Shown here: piece after piece, positions 41,692 to 50,840 of the stretch
Position numbering within the stretch: the stretch's first letter is position 1
Layout: every line of letters starts with the position of its first letter
Source of the DNA: Pseudomonas sp. Au-Pse12
GTDB taxonomy: Bacteria > Pseudomonadota > Gammaproteobacteria > Pseudomonadales > Pseudomonadaceae
Assembly: GCF_021341665.1 (NCBI RefSeq)
Contig: NZ_JAJTTH010000005.1
Span: forward strand, 434,001-498,000
DNA length: 64,000 nt
Reading direction: 5' to 3'
Program-made: the position numbers and the translations under genes
Notes under the pieces: generated by a model
Told to the model about the DNA's origin: nothing
Seen by the model: the letters and a program-made list of their open reading frames with translations, nothing else
Databases searched by the model: none

Positions 41692-43242
41692 TCAGTGGGC
41701 TTCACCGGCCTTGAGGCCCTTGGGCAACGCCTTGGTCAGCAGGATCGCCAGCATGCTGATGCCCAGGGCGATGCCGACAAAATGGAAGGCATCGTTGTAG
41801 GCCATGATCTGCGCCTGTTGGTGGGTGATTTCACTGAGCTTGCCCAGCGCCGCAGTCTCGCTGCCGAACTTCTCGGTGAAGGTCGCCAGGCGTTCCGCCA
41901 CTTGCGGGTTGCTCGGCACCAGCGCTTCACGCAGGTAGTCGAAGTAGGTCTTGGTGCGGGCATCCAGCAGGGTCGCCAGCAACGCGATGCCGATGGCGCC
42001 GCCGAGGTTGCGCAGGATGTTGAACAGGCTTGAAGCCGAGCCCGCGTCCTGGGGCTGTATATAAGCGGTGGCGATCAGCGAGATGGTCACCATGATCAGC
42101 GGCTGCCCCAGGGCGCGGATGATCTGGATCTGGTTGAACTGCGGCCCGGCGAAGTCCGGGTTGAGCACTCCCGATGAACAGCTCGCCAGGCCGAACAGGC
42201 CAAAGCCCAGTGTGCACAGCCACTTCGGCGAGATGAACTGCATCAGCTTGGGCACCAGGGGAATCAGGAACAGCTGCGGCACCCCCATCCACATGATCAC
42301 TTCGCCGATCTGCAGCGCGTTGTAGTTCTGGATCTGCGCCAGGTACAGCGGCAGCAGGTAGATCGAACCGTACAGCCCGACCCCCATACCCAGGCTGGAG
42401 ATGCTCGACAGGCCGAAGTTGCGATTGCGCAGGATGCCCAGGTTGATCAGTGGGTTGGGCTTGGAGACTTGCACAATGACGAAGGTGATCAGGCTGATCA
42501 GGGCAATGCTGCCCAGGGTCACGATCAGGCTTGATTCCAGCCAGTCCTTGCGGTGGCCTTCTTCCAGGAATACCTGCAGGCAACCCAGGCCCAGGCCGAG
42601 GGTGAGAATGCCGGCGTAGTCGGTGCTTTTCAGCAGCTCCCAGTGGGCTTCCTTCTTTTCCAGGCCATAGAGCAGGCCGGCGATCATCAGCAGGCCCGGT
42701 GGCACGTTGATATAGAAGATGTATTCCCAGCCCCAGTTTTCCGTCAGCCAGCCGCCCAGGGTCGGGCCGATGGAGGGGGCGAAGGTGGCGGTCATGGCGA
42801 ACATTGCCATGCCCTTGGCTCGATGGTGCTCGGGGAGCTTGATCAGGGTCAGGGTGAACGCCAGGGGAATCAGCGCGCCGCCGGTAAAGCCTTGCAGGGC
42901 GCGAAACACGATCATGCTTTCCAGGCTCCAGGCCATGGAGCAGAGCAGGGAGGCGATCAGGAAACCCACCGAGACCCAGACCGCCAGGCGTCGGGCGGAG
43001 AGCAACTGCACCAGCCAGGCGGTGAGGGGAATCATGATGATCTCCGCCACCAGGTAGGAGGTGGAGATCCACGAACCTTCCTCCAGGGTCGCGGACAGCG
43101 CGCCCTGGATGTCCTTCAGCGAGGAGTTGGTGATCTGGATATCGAGCACCGCCATGAAGGCGCCGAGCATCGCGCTCATCACGGCGATCCAGTCGCGCCG
43201 GCTGGGCTCGCCCGCCGGGCGCAGCAGTTGATCACCGGCCAT
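41692..43242 (-). CDS. emrB: DHA2-family multidrug MFS permease (EmrB-like)
   Basis: 516-residue proton-driven efflux pump with 14 hydrophobic segments. N-terminal AVLDIQITNSSLKDIQGALSA is a strong EmrB signature (the acidic residue in AVLDIQ lies in the first span), ISTSYLVAEIIMIPLTAWL follows, and motif GGALIPLAFTL is present. It overlaps the membrane-fusion partner gene by 11 bases and is transcribed after it. Drug range cannot be predicted. Confidence 0.93.
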   Translation of the reverse strand: MAGDQLLRPAGEPSRRDWIAVMSAMLGAFMAVLDIQITNSSLKDIQGALSATLEEGSWISTSYLVAEIIMIPLTAWLVQLLSARRLAVWVSVGFLIASLLCSMAWSLESMIVFRALQGFTGGALIPLAFTLTLIKLPEHHRAKGMAMFAMTATFAPSIGPTLGGWLTENWGWEYIFYINVPPGLLMIAGLLYGLEKKEAHWELLKSTDYAGILTLGLGLGCLQVFLEEGHRKDWLESSLIVTLGSIALISLITFVIVQVSKPNPLINLGILRNRNFGLSSISSLGMGVGLYGSIYLLPLYLAQIQNYNALQIGEVIMWMGVPQLFLIPLVPKLMQFISPKWLCTLGFGLFGLASCSSGVLNPDFAGPQFNQIQIIRALGQPLIMVTISLIATAYIQPQDAGSASSLFNILRNLGGAIGIALLATLLDARTKTYFDYLREALVPSNPQVAERLATFTEKFGSETAALGKLSEITHQQAQIMAYNDAFHFVGIALGISMLAILLTKALPKGLKAGEAH

Positions 43243-44278
43243 CGACAGGGTCTTTGACGTTCACCTTGACGGTCACCGACATGCCCGGGCGGATCTTGCC
43301 CTGTAGGGGATTGTCGGCAGCAAAGGTCAGTTTTACCGGAATGCGTTGTACCACCTTGGTGAAGTTGCCAGTGGCATTGTCCGGTGGCAGCAGGCTGAAC
43401 TGCGCACCCGAGGCGGCGAACAGGCTGTCGACCCGCGCTTGGATCGGTGTATCGCCATAGGCGTCAAAGGTCAGTTCGGCCTTTTGCCCGGGCTGCATGT
43501 GGCCGATCTGGGTTTCCTTGAAGTTGGCCTGGATCCAGATGTCCTGATCCGGAACGATCGACAGCAGGTAGGCGCCGGCCTGCACCACCTGGCCATTGCG
43601 CGCGGCGCGCTGGCCGATGATGCCGCTGATGGGGGCGTGGATTTCGCTGCGTGTCAGGTTCAGTTGCGCTTGCGCCAGGTCCGCGCGGGCGTTGGCGATC
43701 TGCGCATCCAGGCGCTTGATCTCGGCATTCAAGGCGTTGACCTGCTGGCGTTGGCCTTGCAAGTCCGCCTCGGCCTTGGCCACCTGGGAGCGGGCGATAT
43801 GGTTGTCGGCGGAGAGCGTGGTGACCCGTTCCTCGGAGACATAACCGGGCTTGCGCAAGGTCTGGGCCCGCGACAGGTCGATCTGCGAGCGACCGAGGCT
43901 GGCCTGGCTCGATGCCACCTGGGCCTGGCCTGCGGCAATCAGGCTGGCTTGCTGGGTGAGTTTGCTCTGGGCCTGCAGGCGCTCGGCTTCGCGGGTGGCC
44001 AGGGCAGCCTGGGCGCGGTCCACCGCCAGTTGGAAGTCTTGGCCCTCCAGGCGCACCAGCAGTTGGTCTTTTTCCACGTGCTGGTTGTCCTGCACCAGCA
44101 CTTCGTCGATCCGCGCGCTCAGTTGGCTGGAGACCCGGGTGATTTCGCCCTGGACGTAGGCGTTGTCGGTGGTTTCATAGAAGCGCCCGTGGAACCACCA
44201 GTGGGCGAGGAAACCCAGGGCGATCAGCAGGACCAGGGACAGGAAAACAAACAGGCGACGCTTGAGTTGGGCAGGCAT
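43232..44278 (-). CDS. emrA: membrane-fusion protein of an EmrAB-type efflux pump
   Basis: HlyD/EmrA-family adaptor: a single N-terminal membrane segment (RLFVFLSLVLLIALGFLAHWWF), the lipoyl-like half TTDNAYVQGEITRVSSQLSARI, a long coiled-coil hairpin of about 110 residues (ATREAERLQAQSKL...ARADLAQAQLNL), the second lipoyl half EIHAPISGIIGQRAARNGQVV, and a C-terminal beta domain. 348 residues from the ATG at 44278; an upstream in-frame ATG at 44335 would add 19 residues without similarity. Would connect EmrB to an outer-membrane channel encoded elsewhere. Confidence 0.92.
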   Translation of the reverse strand: MPAQLKRRLFVFLSLVLLIALGFLAHWWFHGRFYETTDNAYVQGEITRVSSQLSARIDEVLVQDNQHVEKDQLLVRLEGQDFQLAVDRAQAALATREAERLQAQSKLTQQASLIAAGQAQVASSQASLGRSQIDLSRAQTLRKPGYVSEERVTTLSADNHIARSQVAKAEADLQGQRQQVNALNAEIKRLDAQIANARADLAQAQLNLTRSEIHAPISGIIGQRAARNGQVVQAGAYLLSIVPDQDIWIQANFKETQIGHMQPGQKAELTFDAYGDTPIQARVDSLFAASGAQFSLLPPDNATGNFTKVVQRIPVKLTFAADNPLQGKIRPGMSVTVKVNVKDPVDGR

Positions 44279-44510
44279 GGGCAGACTGTAGTCGATAAAA
44301 GTGTAAGGAAATCTATCAGCCGGCGAATCTGGCATATAGCCACTGGGTGGTAAATGCCGGTTGTTGATTATTGGTCATTCAGCGGGCTGGCAGCGGCCTG
44401 TAGTCGCAACCTTGGCTTAAATGCCCTCCTCACTGGAGCGGGGCTGGTGTCGCCTGTTACCATTCGCCCCCTGTTTTATTCCTCGTTTTTCTATCTTTTC
44501 GAGACAAGCC

Positions 44511-45992
44511 ATGACCACCGTCCGCACGCGCATCGCGCCATCGCCTACCGGGGACCCCCACGTAGGTACCGCTTACATCGCTTTGTTCAACTATTGCTTT
44601 GCCAAGCAGCATGGCGGTGAGTTCATCCTGCGCATCGAAGACACGGATCAGTTGCGCTCGACCCGCGAGTCCGAACAGCAGATTTTCGATGCCTTGCGCT
44701 GGTTGGGCATCAACTGGAGCGAAGGCCCGGATGTCGGCGGCCCTCACGGCCCGTATCGCCAGAGCGAGCGCGGTGACATCTACCAGAAATACGCCCAGCA
44801 ACTGGTGGACCTGGGCCACGCTTTCCCGTGCTTCTGCACCGCTGAAGAGCTGGACCAGATGCGTGCCGAGCAGATGGCTCGTGGCGAAACCCCGCGCTAT
44901 GACGGCCGGGCCCTGTTGCTGTCCAAGGAAGAAGTGGCCCAGCGCCTGGCGGCCGGCGAGCCTCACGTGATCCGCATGAAGGTGCCGACCGAAGGCGTCT
45001 GCGTGGTTCCGGACATGCTGCGTGGCGATGTCGAGATCCCGTGGGATCGCATGGACATGCAAGTACTGATGAAGACCGATGGCCTGCCGACCTACTTCCT
45101 GGCCAACGTGGTCGATGACCACCTGATGGGCATCACCCACGTGCTGCGCGGTGAGGAATGGCTGCCTTCGGCGCCGAAGCTGATCCTGCTCTACGAGTAC
45201 TTCGGTTGGGAGCAACCACAGCTGTGCTACATGCCGCTGCTGCGCAACCCGGACAAGAGCAAGCTGTCCAAGCGCAAGAACCCGACCTCGGTGACCTTCT
45301 ACGAGCGCATGGGCTTCATGCCTGAGGCCATGCTCAACTACCTGGGGCGCATGGGCTGGTCGATGCCGGACGAGCGCGAGAAGTTCTCGTTGCAGGAAAT
45401 GGTCGACAACTTCGACCTGTCGCGGGTGTCCCTGGGTGGGCCGATTTTCGATATCGAGAAACTGTCCTGGCTCAACGGCCAGTGGCTGCGTGACCTGCCG
45501 GTGCAGGAGTTCGCCAGCCGGGTCCAGACCTGGGCGTTGAACCCCGAGTACCTGATGAAGATCGCGCCACACGTGCAGGGCCGCGTCGAGACATTCAGCC
45601 AGATCGCGCCGCTGGCCGGTTTCTTCTTCGCCGGTGGCGTGAATCCGGATGCCAAGCTGTTCGAGTCGAAGAAGCTTTCTGGCGATCAGGTGCGTCAATT
45701 GATGCAGTTGATCCTGTGGAAACTCGAAAGCCTGCGCCAGTGGGAGAAAGACAGCATCACCGCGACCATCCAGGCGGTGGTCGAGTCCCTGGAGCTGAAG
45801 CTGCGTGATGCCATGCCGCTGATGTTCGCAGCCATCACTGGCCAGGCCAGTTCGGTGTCGGTGCTTGATGCCATGGAAATCCTCGGGCCGGACCTGACCC
45901 GTTTCCGTCTGCGTCAGGCCATCGATCTGCTGGGCGGTGTGTCGAAGAAAGAAAACAAAGAGTGGGAAAAACTCCTCGGCGCCATCGCCTGA
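44511..45992 (+). CDS. gltX: glutamyl-tRNA synthetase
   Basis: Class I synthetase of 493 residues charging tRNA-Glu. RIAPSPTGDPHVGTAYIALF is the HIGH-type motif and SKLSKRKNPT the KMSKS-type motif. The anticodon-binding domain is complete to the C-terminus. The ATG at 44511 gives the standard N-terminus MTTVRTRIAPSP. It lies directly upstream of three tRNA-Glu genes, its own substrate; 277 bases and a separate tRNA promoter intervene. Confidence 0.98.
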   Translation: MTTVRTRIAPSPTGDPHVGTAYIALFNYCFAKQHGGEFILRIEDTDQLRSTRESEQQIFDALRWLGINWSEGPDVGGPHGPYRQSERGDIYQKYAQQLVDLGHAFPCFCTAEELDQMRAEQMARGETPRYDGRALLLSKEEVAQRLAAGEPHVIRMKVPTEGVCVVPDMLRGDVEIPWDRMDMQVLMKTDGLPTYFLANVVDDHLMGITHVLRGEEWLPSAPKLILLYEYFGWEQPQLCYMPLLRNPDKSKLSKRKNPTSVTFYERMGFMPEAMLNYLGRMGWSMPDEREKFSLQEMVDNFDLSRVSLGGPIFDIEKLSWLNGQWLRDLPVQEFASRVQTWALNPEYLMKIAPHVQGRVETFSQIAPLAGFFFAGGVNPDAKLFESKKLSGDQVRQLMQLILWKLESLRQWEKDSITATIQAVVESLELKLRDAMPLMFAAITGQASSVSVLDAMEILGPDLTRFRLRQAIDLLGGVSKKENKEWEKLLGAIA

Positions 45993-46219
45993 GGCGTTTT
46001 TGCCGAGGGGCACCGCCAGGGGCTGCAATCTTTTCGACTAGGCTTGAAACCGAGCGCCAGGCGGATTGATTGCGGTTTATGGCGGCTTTCTGGGGCTTGC
46101 GGCGAGCGTTTTGCGCGATTCGCCGCAGGCGGGCAGGGCGGTAAAACCCCGGGATTTCCGGGCGGGCCGGTAAGTGATTGTTATCCCGGCAGATTTTTTT
46201 TCAAAAAACGGAAAAAAAA

Positions 46220-46248
46220 TTGACAGCCTTCCGATCCCCCCTTAAGAT
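46220..46248 (+). promoter_or_regulatory. strong sigma-70 promoter of the tRNA array
   Basis: TTGACA (46220-46225), 17-base spacer, TAAGAT (46243-46248), preceded by an A-rich upstream region (GAAAAAAAA) and followed by a C-rich discriminator (CGCCCCG), the arrangement of growth-rate and stringently controlled stable-RNA promoters. It lies 22 bases before the first tRNA-Ala. None of the later copies has such a promoter, so the array is probably one transcript. Confidence 0.88.
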
Positions 46249-46269
46249 TCGCCCCGTCCTCAGCGATGA

Positions 46270-46345
<76 letters not shown>

Positions 46346-46425
46346 AATTTGCAGTTCAAGGCGCGGCCACGCTGGCCTTGAATCGATCGGTACTCAGCAC
46401 CGGTCCGTTGTACAGAAGGTTTTGC

Positions 46426-46501
46426 GTCCCCTTCGTCTAGTGGCCTAGGACACCGCCCTTTCACGGCGGTAACAGGGGTTCGAGTCCCCTAGGGGACGCC
46501 A
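46426..46501 (+). tRNA. tRNA-Glu (TTC), copy 1
   Basis: 76 bases with encoded CCA. GTCCCCTTCGTCTAG 5' end, anticodon stem CCGCC/GGCGG with loop CTTTCAC, anticodon TTC. Follows tRNA-Ala copy 1 by 80 bases. Confidence 0.97.
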
Positions 46502-46553
46502 GTTTCACACAAGCGATGTTGCAAGATGTCGCTGCGCCGCGAGGCGAAAATCC

Positions 46554-46629
<76 letters not shown>

Positions 46630-46708
46630 ATTTACAGTTCAAGGCCTGGCCACACCGGCCTTGAATCGATCGGTACTCAGCACCGGTCAGTTGTACAGAA
46701 GGGTTTGC

Positions 46709-46784
46709 GTCCCCTTCGTCTAGTGGCCTAGGACACCGCCCTTTCACGGCGGTAACAGGGGTTCGAGTCCCCTAGGGGACGCCA
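46709..46784 (+). tRNA. tRNA-Glu (TTC), copy 2
   Basis: Same sequence as copy 1; 79-base linker to tRNA-Ala copy 2. Confidence 0.97.
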
Positions 46785-46836
46785 GTTTCACACAAGCGAT
46801 GTTGCAAGATGTCGCTGCGCCGCGAGGCGAAAATCC

Positions 46837-46912
<76 letters not shown>

Positions 46913-46990
46913 ATTTACAGTTCAAGGCCTGGCCACACCGGCCTTGAATCGATCAGTACTCAGCACTGATCAGCTGTTAGAAGGGTTTGT

Positions 46991-47066
46991 GTCCCCTTCG
47001 TCTAGTGGCCTAGGACACCGCCCTTTCACGGCGGTAACAGGGGTTCGAGTCCCCTAGGGGACGCCA
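46991..47066 (+). tRNA. tRNA-Glu (TTC), copy 3
   Basis: Same sequence as the other copies; the 78-base linker before it has diverged but keeps its hairpins. Followed by the array terminator. Confidence 0.97.
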
Positions 47067-47091
47067 CGTTTACCCGCTCTGCGGGATTTTT

Positions 47092-47127
47092 AAGGGTCAT
47101 TCAATCATTGAATGACCCTTTTGTTTT
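47092..47127 (+). terminator. terminator of the tRNA array
   Basis: AAGGGTCATTCAA-tca-TTGAATGACCCTT, a 13-bp perfect stem followed by TTGTTTTT, 26 bases after the last tRNA. A smaller CCCGC/GCGGG hairpin precedes it at 47073-47085. Confidence 0.95.
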
Positions 47128-47198
47128 TCTGGCCTTCAGCCAATTTCTCTCTTCCTTAGCCTGCGCTTCTGACCGACGGTCACGCTGGCGGCTTGCGG

Positions 47199-47228
47199 AA
47201 AATTATTATGAGAATAATATTTTTTCCG
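47199..47228. promoter_or_regulatory. AT-rich inverted repeat upstream of tetR
   Basis: ATTATT (47202-47207) and AATAAT (47213-47218) around ATGAG, extendable outward as GGAAAA/TTTTCC with imperfections. It sits 29 bases before the TetR start and is a good candidate for an autoregulatory operator. Confidence 0.5.
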
Positions 47229-47246
47229 TAATATTCGGAGGCAACG

Positions 47247-47786
47247 ATGAACGACAAAAAAGCTCAAACCCGCGAACGCATTCTCCAGGCCGCCAGTTCT
47301 GCGCTGATTCAGCGTGGCCCGGCCGAGCCGAGCGTGGGCGAGGTGATGGGTGCTGCCGGGCTGACCGTAGGCGGCTTCTATGCACACTTCGAGAGCAAGG
47401 ATGCGCTGATGCTGGAAGCTTTTACCCAGTTGCTTGCCCAGCGACGCGGCCTGATCGATGAAATGGATGCAAGCCTCAGTGGTGAGGAGCGCAGGGCGCT
47501 GGCAGCGGCGTTCTATTTGTCACGCAAGCATCGCGACTCCAAGGAGCAGGCGTGCCCGATTCCGGCGTCGGTCGGTGAGCTGGGGCGCTTGCCCGAGAGT
47601 TTTCGCAAAGCCCTGAACGAACACATGGAGCTGATGGTCGCGCAATTGGCCACATGCCCCGAGGATACCGACAAGGCCTTGGCTGACATCGCACTGATGG
47701 TCGGCGGGCTGTCCCTGGCGCGGGCCCTGGGGCCTGGCGAGTTGTCCGATCGTTTGCTGCGCGCCGCCAAAACGGCGGTGCTGTGA
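47247..47786 (+). CDS. TetR-family transcriptional regulator
   Basis: 179 residues. N-terminal TetR helix-turn-helix: RERILQAASSALIQRGPAEPSVGEVMGAAGLTVGGFYAHFESKDAL read as three helices ending in the GGFYAHFESKDAL signature. C-terminal ligand domain uncharacterised. TTCGGAGGC provides a strong Shine-Dalgarno. It ends 29 bases before an alpha/beta hydrolase gene, so the two probably form an operon, with the hydrolase as a likely target. Confidence 0.93.
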   Translation: MNDKKAQTRERILQAASSALIQRGPAEPSVGEVMGAAGLTVGGFYAHFESKDALMLEAFTQLLAQRRGLIDEMDASLSGEERRALAAAFYLSRKHRDSKEQACPIPASVGELGRLPESFRKALNEHMELMVAQLATCPEDTDKALADIALMVGGLSLARALGPGELSDRLLRAAKTAVL

Positions 47787-47815
47787 CCTGACGTGCAATG
47801 GCGAGGTAACCGCTG

Positions 47816-48649
47816 ATGAGCAGATTGAGCTGGATTCGTGGCGTCAATGGCACCCTGGGTTGGGTGGCACCGCAATGGGCGGCGAACCGGATGCGCCATT
47901 TGTTCATGACCCCCCGTGAACTGCCGCCTCGCGAATGGGAGTTGCCGCTATTGGCCCACGCCGAGCGCATGACCCTGCGTTTCGGGCTGTCGGCCTTGCG
48001 CTGGGGGCAGGGGCCGACGGTATTGCTGATGCATGGTTGGGAAGGCCGGCCCACGCAGTTCGCCAGCCTGATCGAGGCATTGGTGGCGGCCGGTTATACC
48101 GCTGTGGCATTGGATGGCCCGGCCCATGGCCGCTCGCCGGGCGATGAAGCGAATGTCGCGCTGTTTGCCCGGGCGATGCTGGAAGCGGCAGCGGAACTGC
48201 CACCCCTGCGCGCAGTGATCGGTCATTCCATGGGCGGTGCCAGCGCCATGCTCGCCGTGCAATTGGGCCTGCGCACTGAAACCCTGGTCAGCATCGCGGC
48301 ACCGGCACGCATCCTTGCCGTGCTGCGCGGGTTCGCCAGCTACATGAAGCTGCCGCCTCGGGCGCGTTCGGCCTTTATCCGCCAGGTGGAAAAGAACGTC
48401 GGGATGCGCGCTGCGGCCATGGATGTCGCCCAGTACCAATTGGATATGCCTGGCCTGATCGTGCACGCCGAAGACGATCGCTTCGTCCCGGTCAAGGAAT
48501 CGGAACTGATCCACCAGGCCTGGTTCGACAGTCGGCTGTTGCGCTTGAGCGAAGGCGGTCACCAGCGGGTATTGGCTGATTCCCGGGTGGTTGATGCGGT
48601 GGTGGCGCTGGTCAGTGGCCGGCATCTGCAAGCGCGCCAATCGGCCTGA
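47816..48649 (+). CDS. alpha/beta hydrolase
   Basis: 277 residues. LLMHGWEGRPTQF supplies the oxyanion region, ALDGPAHGRSPG the conserved Asp-Gly-x-Gly-x-Ser-like strand, VIGHSMGGASAM the nucleophile elbow (Ser), and EDDRFVPVKES/EGGHQRVLAD the catalytic Asp and His. Cytoplasmic; substrate unknown, possibly an ester or lactone. Probably cotranscribed with the TetR gene before it and the thioesterase after it (46 bases). Confidence 0.92.
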   Translation: MSRLSWIRGVNGTLGWVAPQWAANRMRHLFMTPRELPPREWELPLLAHAERMTLRFGLSALRWGQGPTVLLMHGWEGRPTQFASLIEALVAAGYTAVALDGPAHGRSPGDEANVALFARAMLEAAAELPPLRAVIGHSMGGASAMLAVQLGLRTETLVSIAAPARILAVLRGFASYMKLPPRARSAFIRQVEKNVGMRAAAMDVAQYQLDMPGLIVHAEDDRFVPVKESELIHQAWFDSRLLRLSEGGHQRVLADSRVVDAVVALVSGRHLQARQSA

Positions 48650-48695
48650 GCATCCGTTACACTGCCCCGGTCAAAAATCTGACCGGGAGTTGGGC

Positions 48696-49130
48696 ATGAG
48701 TTGGGATCTGGCAACGCCATTCGTCATCGATCTGCAGGTGGCCGCCGAAGACATCGATGGCCTGGGGCACGCCAACAATGCGGTCTACGTGAGCTGGTTG
48801 GAGCGTTGTGCCTGGCGCCATTCGCAGCGCCTGGGGCTGGACCTGGCCGAATATCGCCGCCTGGATCGGGCGATGGCTGTGGTGCGGCACGAGATCGATT
48901 ACCTGGCGGCGGCCTATGAAGGCGATGAGTTGCAACTGGCGACCTGGATCGTCGATTGGGACCAACGCCTGAAAATGACCCGGCGTTTCCAGCTGGTGCG
49001 CCCGAGTGACGGCGCTACCCTGTTGCGCGCCCAGACCACGTTTGTCTGCATCGAGCTGTCGACGGGCAAGCCCAAGCGCATGCCCACCGAGTTCCTCGAC
49101 GGCTACGGCCCGGCCCTGCAAGGTGCCTGA
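48696..49130 (+). CDS. hotdog-fold acyl-CoA thioesterase (YbgC/FadM type)
   Basis: 144 residues from the ATG at 48696 (GGGAGT upstream). The active-site pattern DIDGLGHANNAVYVSWLERCAW holds the conserved Asp and His-x-Asn-N of 4-hydroxybenzoyl-CoA-type thioesterases. Single hotdog domain of normal size. Likely clears short or medium acyl-CoAs. Confidence 0.92.
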   Translation: MSWDLATPFVIDLQVAAEDIDGLGHANNAVYVSWLERCAWRHSQRLGLDLAEYRRLDRAMAVVRHEIDYLAAAYEGDELQLATWIVDWDQRLKMTRRFQLVRPSDGATLLRAQTTFVCIELSTGKPKRMPTEFLDGYGPALQGA

Positions 49131-49173
49131 TAGTTTTCGCTCTCCATGCGTCTCTGTTTTCATCAGGGAGCGA

Positions 49174-49183
49174 GCTGGCCAGC
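49174..49183. repeat. partial REP-like palindrome
   Basis: GAGCTGGCCAGCGAA contains GCTGGCCAGC, the REP core without the two-base loop, 44 bases after the thioesterase gene. Weaker than the other REP copies. Confidence 0.45.
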
Positions 49184-49272
49184 GAAGGCGCCGCGACAAG
49201 GCTCCTGCTCAAAGGCGAAACCCAGTAAACTGGCGGACGTTTTTCTGCCCGTTTTCCTGTTGAGTGTGTTTC

Positions 49273-50232
49273 ATGCAAATTGCCCTGGCGCCCATGGAGG
49301 GGTTGGTCGACAACATCCTGCGGGATGTATTGACTCGTGTTGGCGGAATCGACTGGTGTGTCACCGAGTTCATTCGCGTCAATGACCGTCTGCTGACGCC
49401 TGCCTACTTCCACAAGCTTGCCCCTGAACTGCTGCACGGTGCGCACACCGCGGCCGGTGTGCCGCTGCGCGTGCAGTTGCTGGGGTCGGATCCGGTGTGC
49501 CTGGCGGAAAATGCCGCGCTGGCTTGTGAGTTGGGCAGCGAGGTCATCGACCTGAACTTCGGCTGCCCGGCCAAGACTGTCAACAAGTCGCGGGGCGGGG
49601 CGGTGCTGCTCAAGGAGCCCGAGCTGCTGAACCAGATCGTCGAGCATGTGCGGCGCGCGGTGCCGGCGCACATTCCGGTCACGGCGAAAATGCGCCTGGG
49701 CTTCGACAGCCCGGATGGTTCGCTGGTCTGCGCCACGGCCTTGGCTGAAGGCGGCGCCGAACATATCGTGGTGCACGCGCGGACCAAGGTTGACGGTTAC
49801 AAGCCGCCGGCCCATTGGGAGTGGATCCCGCGGGTGCAAGAGGTGGTCAAGGTGCCAGTGTTCGCCAATGGCGATATCTGGAGTGTCGAGGACTGGCGGC
49901 GCTGCCGCGAAATCAGTGGCGTCGAGGACATCATGCTGGGCCGTGGGCTGGTCTCGCGTCCCGACCTGGCTCGGCAGATCGCCGCAGCCCGGGCCGGTGA
50001 GGACGTGGTGGAAATGTCCTGGGCCGACCTGCAGCCGATGCTCCAGGACTTCTGGGCGCAGGTGGTGGTGCAGTTGACCCCGCGTTCGGCGCCCGGGCGC
50101 CTGAAGCAGTGGCTGGCGATGCTGACCCGCAACTACCCGGAGGCGGTTGAGCTGTTCAGCGCATTGCGTCGGGAAACCGAGCTGGATCAGGTCGGGCGGC
50201 TATTGGGCATGCCGGAGAGCGAAGCCGCGTAA
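49273..50232 (+). CDS. dusC: tRNA-dihydrouridine(16) synthase
   Basis: Reduces U16 in the tRNA D-loop using FMN and NADPH. 319 residues from the ATG at 49273; a GTG at 49264 is in frame but not needed. IALAPMEGLVDNILRDVLT opens the barrel, VIDLNFGCPAKTVNKSRGG contains the Cys motif in the DusC form, and VHARTKVDGYKPPAHWEWI and FANGDIWSVEDWRRC match DusC rather than DusA. A second Dus enzyme, DusA, is at 16464 in this window. Confidence 0.95.
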   Translation: MQIALAPMEGLVDNILRDVLTRVGGIDWCVTEFIRVNDRLLTPAYFHKLAPELLHGAHTAAGVPLRVQLLGSDPVCLAENAALACELGSEVIDLNFGCPAKTVNKSRGGAVLLKEPELLNQIVEHVRRAVPAHIPVTAKMRLGFDSPDGSLVCATALAEGGAEHIVVHARTKVDGYKPPAHWEWIPRVQEVVKVPVFANGDIWSVEDWRRCREISGVEDIMLGRGLVSRPDLARQIAAARAGEDVVEMSWADLQPMLQDFWAQVVVQLTPRSAPGRLKQWLAMLTRNYPEAVELFSALRRETELDQVGRLLGMPESEAA

Positions 50233-50250
50233 AAAACTCGAACGGCCTCT

Positions 50251-50278
50251 CTTGAAATGCCGAAGGCGATCCCTATCT
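50251..50278 (+). promoter_or_regulatory. sigma-32 heat-shock promoter of ibpA
   Basis: CTTGAAA at 50251-50257 is the exact sigma-32 -35 element; after 13 bases CCCTATCT (50271-50278) is one change from the CCCCATnT -10 element. It is 68 bases before the ibpA start. Confidence 0.88.
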
Positions 50279-50280
50279 CT

Positions 50281-50345
50281 TGGGTACGCGATGCCGAATT
50301 CGGGTCGCGGAGATAACCACTCGCTGAATATCAGGAGAAACACCC
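50281..50345 (+). promoter_or_regulatory. ROSE-like RNA thermometer in the ibpA leader
   Basis: The leader ends in a small hairpin that pairs UCGCU (50321-50325) with AGGAG (50333-50337), the Shine-Dalgarno. UyGCU opposite AGGA, with a G opposite G, is the defining pattern of ROSE elements, which open at heat-shock temperature. A larger hairpin (GCGATGCCGAATTCGGGTCGC, about 50288-50308) lies 5' of it. A ROSE element is known upstream of ibpA in P. aeruginosa. Confidence 0.75.
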
Positions 50346-50792
50346 ATGAGTACTGCATTTTCCTTGGCCCCACTGTTCCGTTCCTCTGTCGGCTTCGACC
50401 GTTTCAATGATCTGTTCGAATCGGCACTGCGTAACGAACCAGGCAGCAGCTACCCACCCTACAACGTTGAGAAGCACGCCGACGATCAGTACCGCATCGT
50501 CATCGCCGCAGCGGGTTTCCAGGAAGAAGACCTGGAACTGCAAGTGGAAAAAGGCGTGTTGACCGTGAGCGGTGGCAAGCGCGATGCCAATGAAAGCGTC
50601 ACTTACCTGCACCAGGGCATCGCCCAGCGTGCATTCAAGCTGTCCTTCCGCCTGGCCGACCATATCGAGGTCAAGGCTGCGGCCCTGAGCAACGGTCTGT
50701 TGAATATCGACCTGCTGCGGGTTGTGCCGGAAGAAGCCAAAGCCAAGCGCATCCCGATCAACGGTGCGCAGCAGCCGGCTCTGCAACACTAA
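50346..50792 (+). CDS. ibpA: small heat-shock protein IbpA (Hsp20)
   Basis: 148-residue holdase chaperone that binds unfolding proteins and aggregates during heat stress. N-terminal region LFRSSVGFDRFNDLFESAL, alpha-crystallin domain from YPPYNVEKHADDQYRIVIA to about residue 130, and the C-terminal IPI anchor motif (KRIPINGAQ) for oligomerisation. Control by a sigma-32 promoter and a probable RNA thermometer is visible upstream. Confidence 0.97.
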   Translation: MSTAFSLAPLFRSSVGFDRFNDLFESALRNEPGSSYPPYNVEKHADDQYRIVIAAAGFQEEDLELQVEKGVLTVSGGKRDANESVTYLHQGIAQRAFKLSFRLADHIEVKAAALSNGLLNIDLLRVVPEEAKAKRIPINGAQQPALQH

Positions 50793-50806
50793 GACCGCTG
50801 CAAAAG

Positions 50807-50832
50807 AAGGGCGCCCAGGTGGCGCCCTTTTT
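50807..50832. terminator. terminator between ibpA and the GGDEF-EAL gene
   Basis: AAGGGCGCC-caggt-GGCGCCCTT then TTT, 15 bases after ibpA and just before the end of the convergent gene. Confidence 0.9.
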
Positions 50833-50840
50833 CATGCCCG

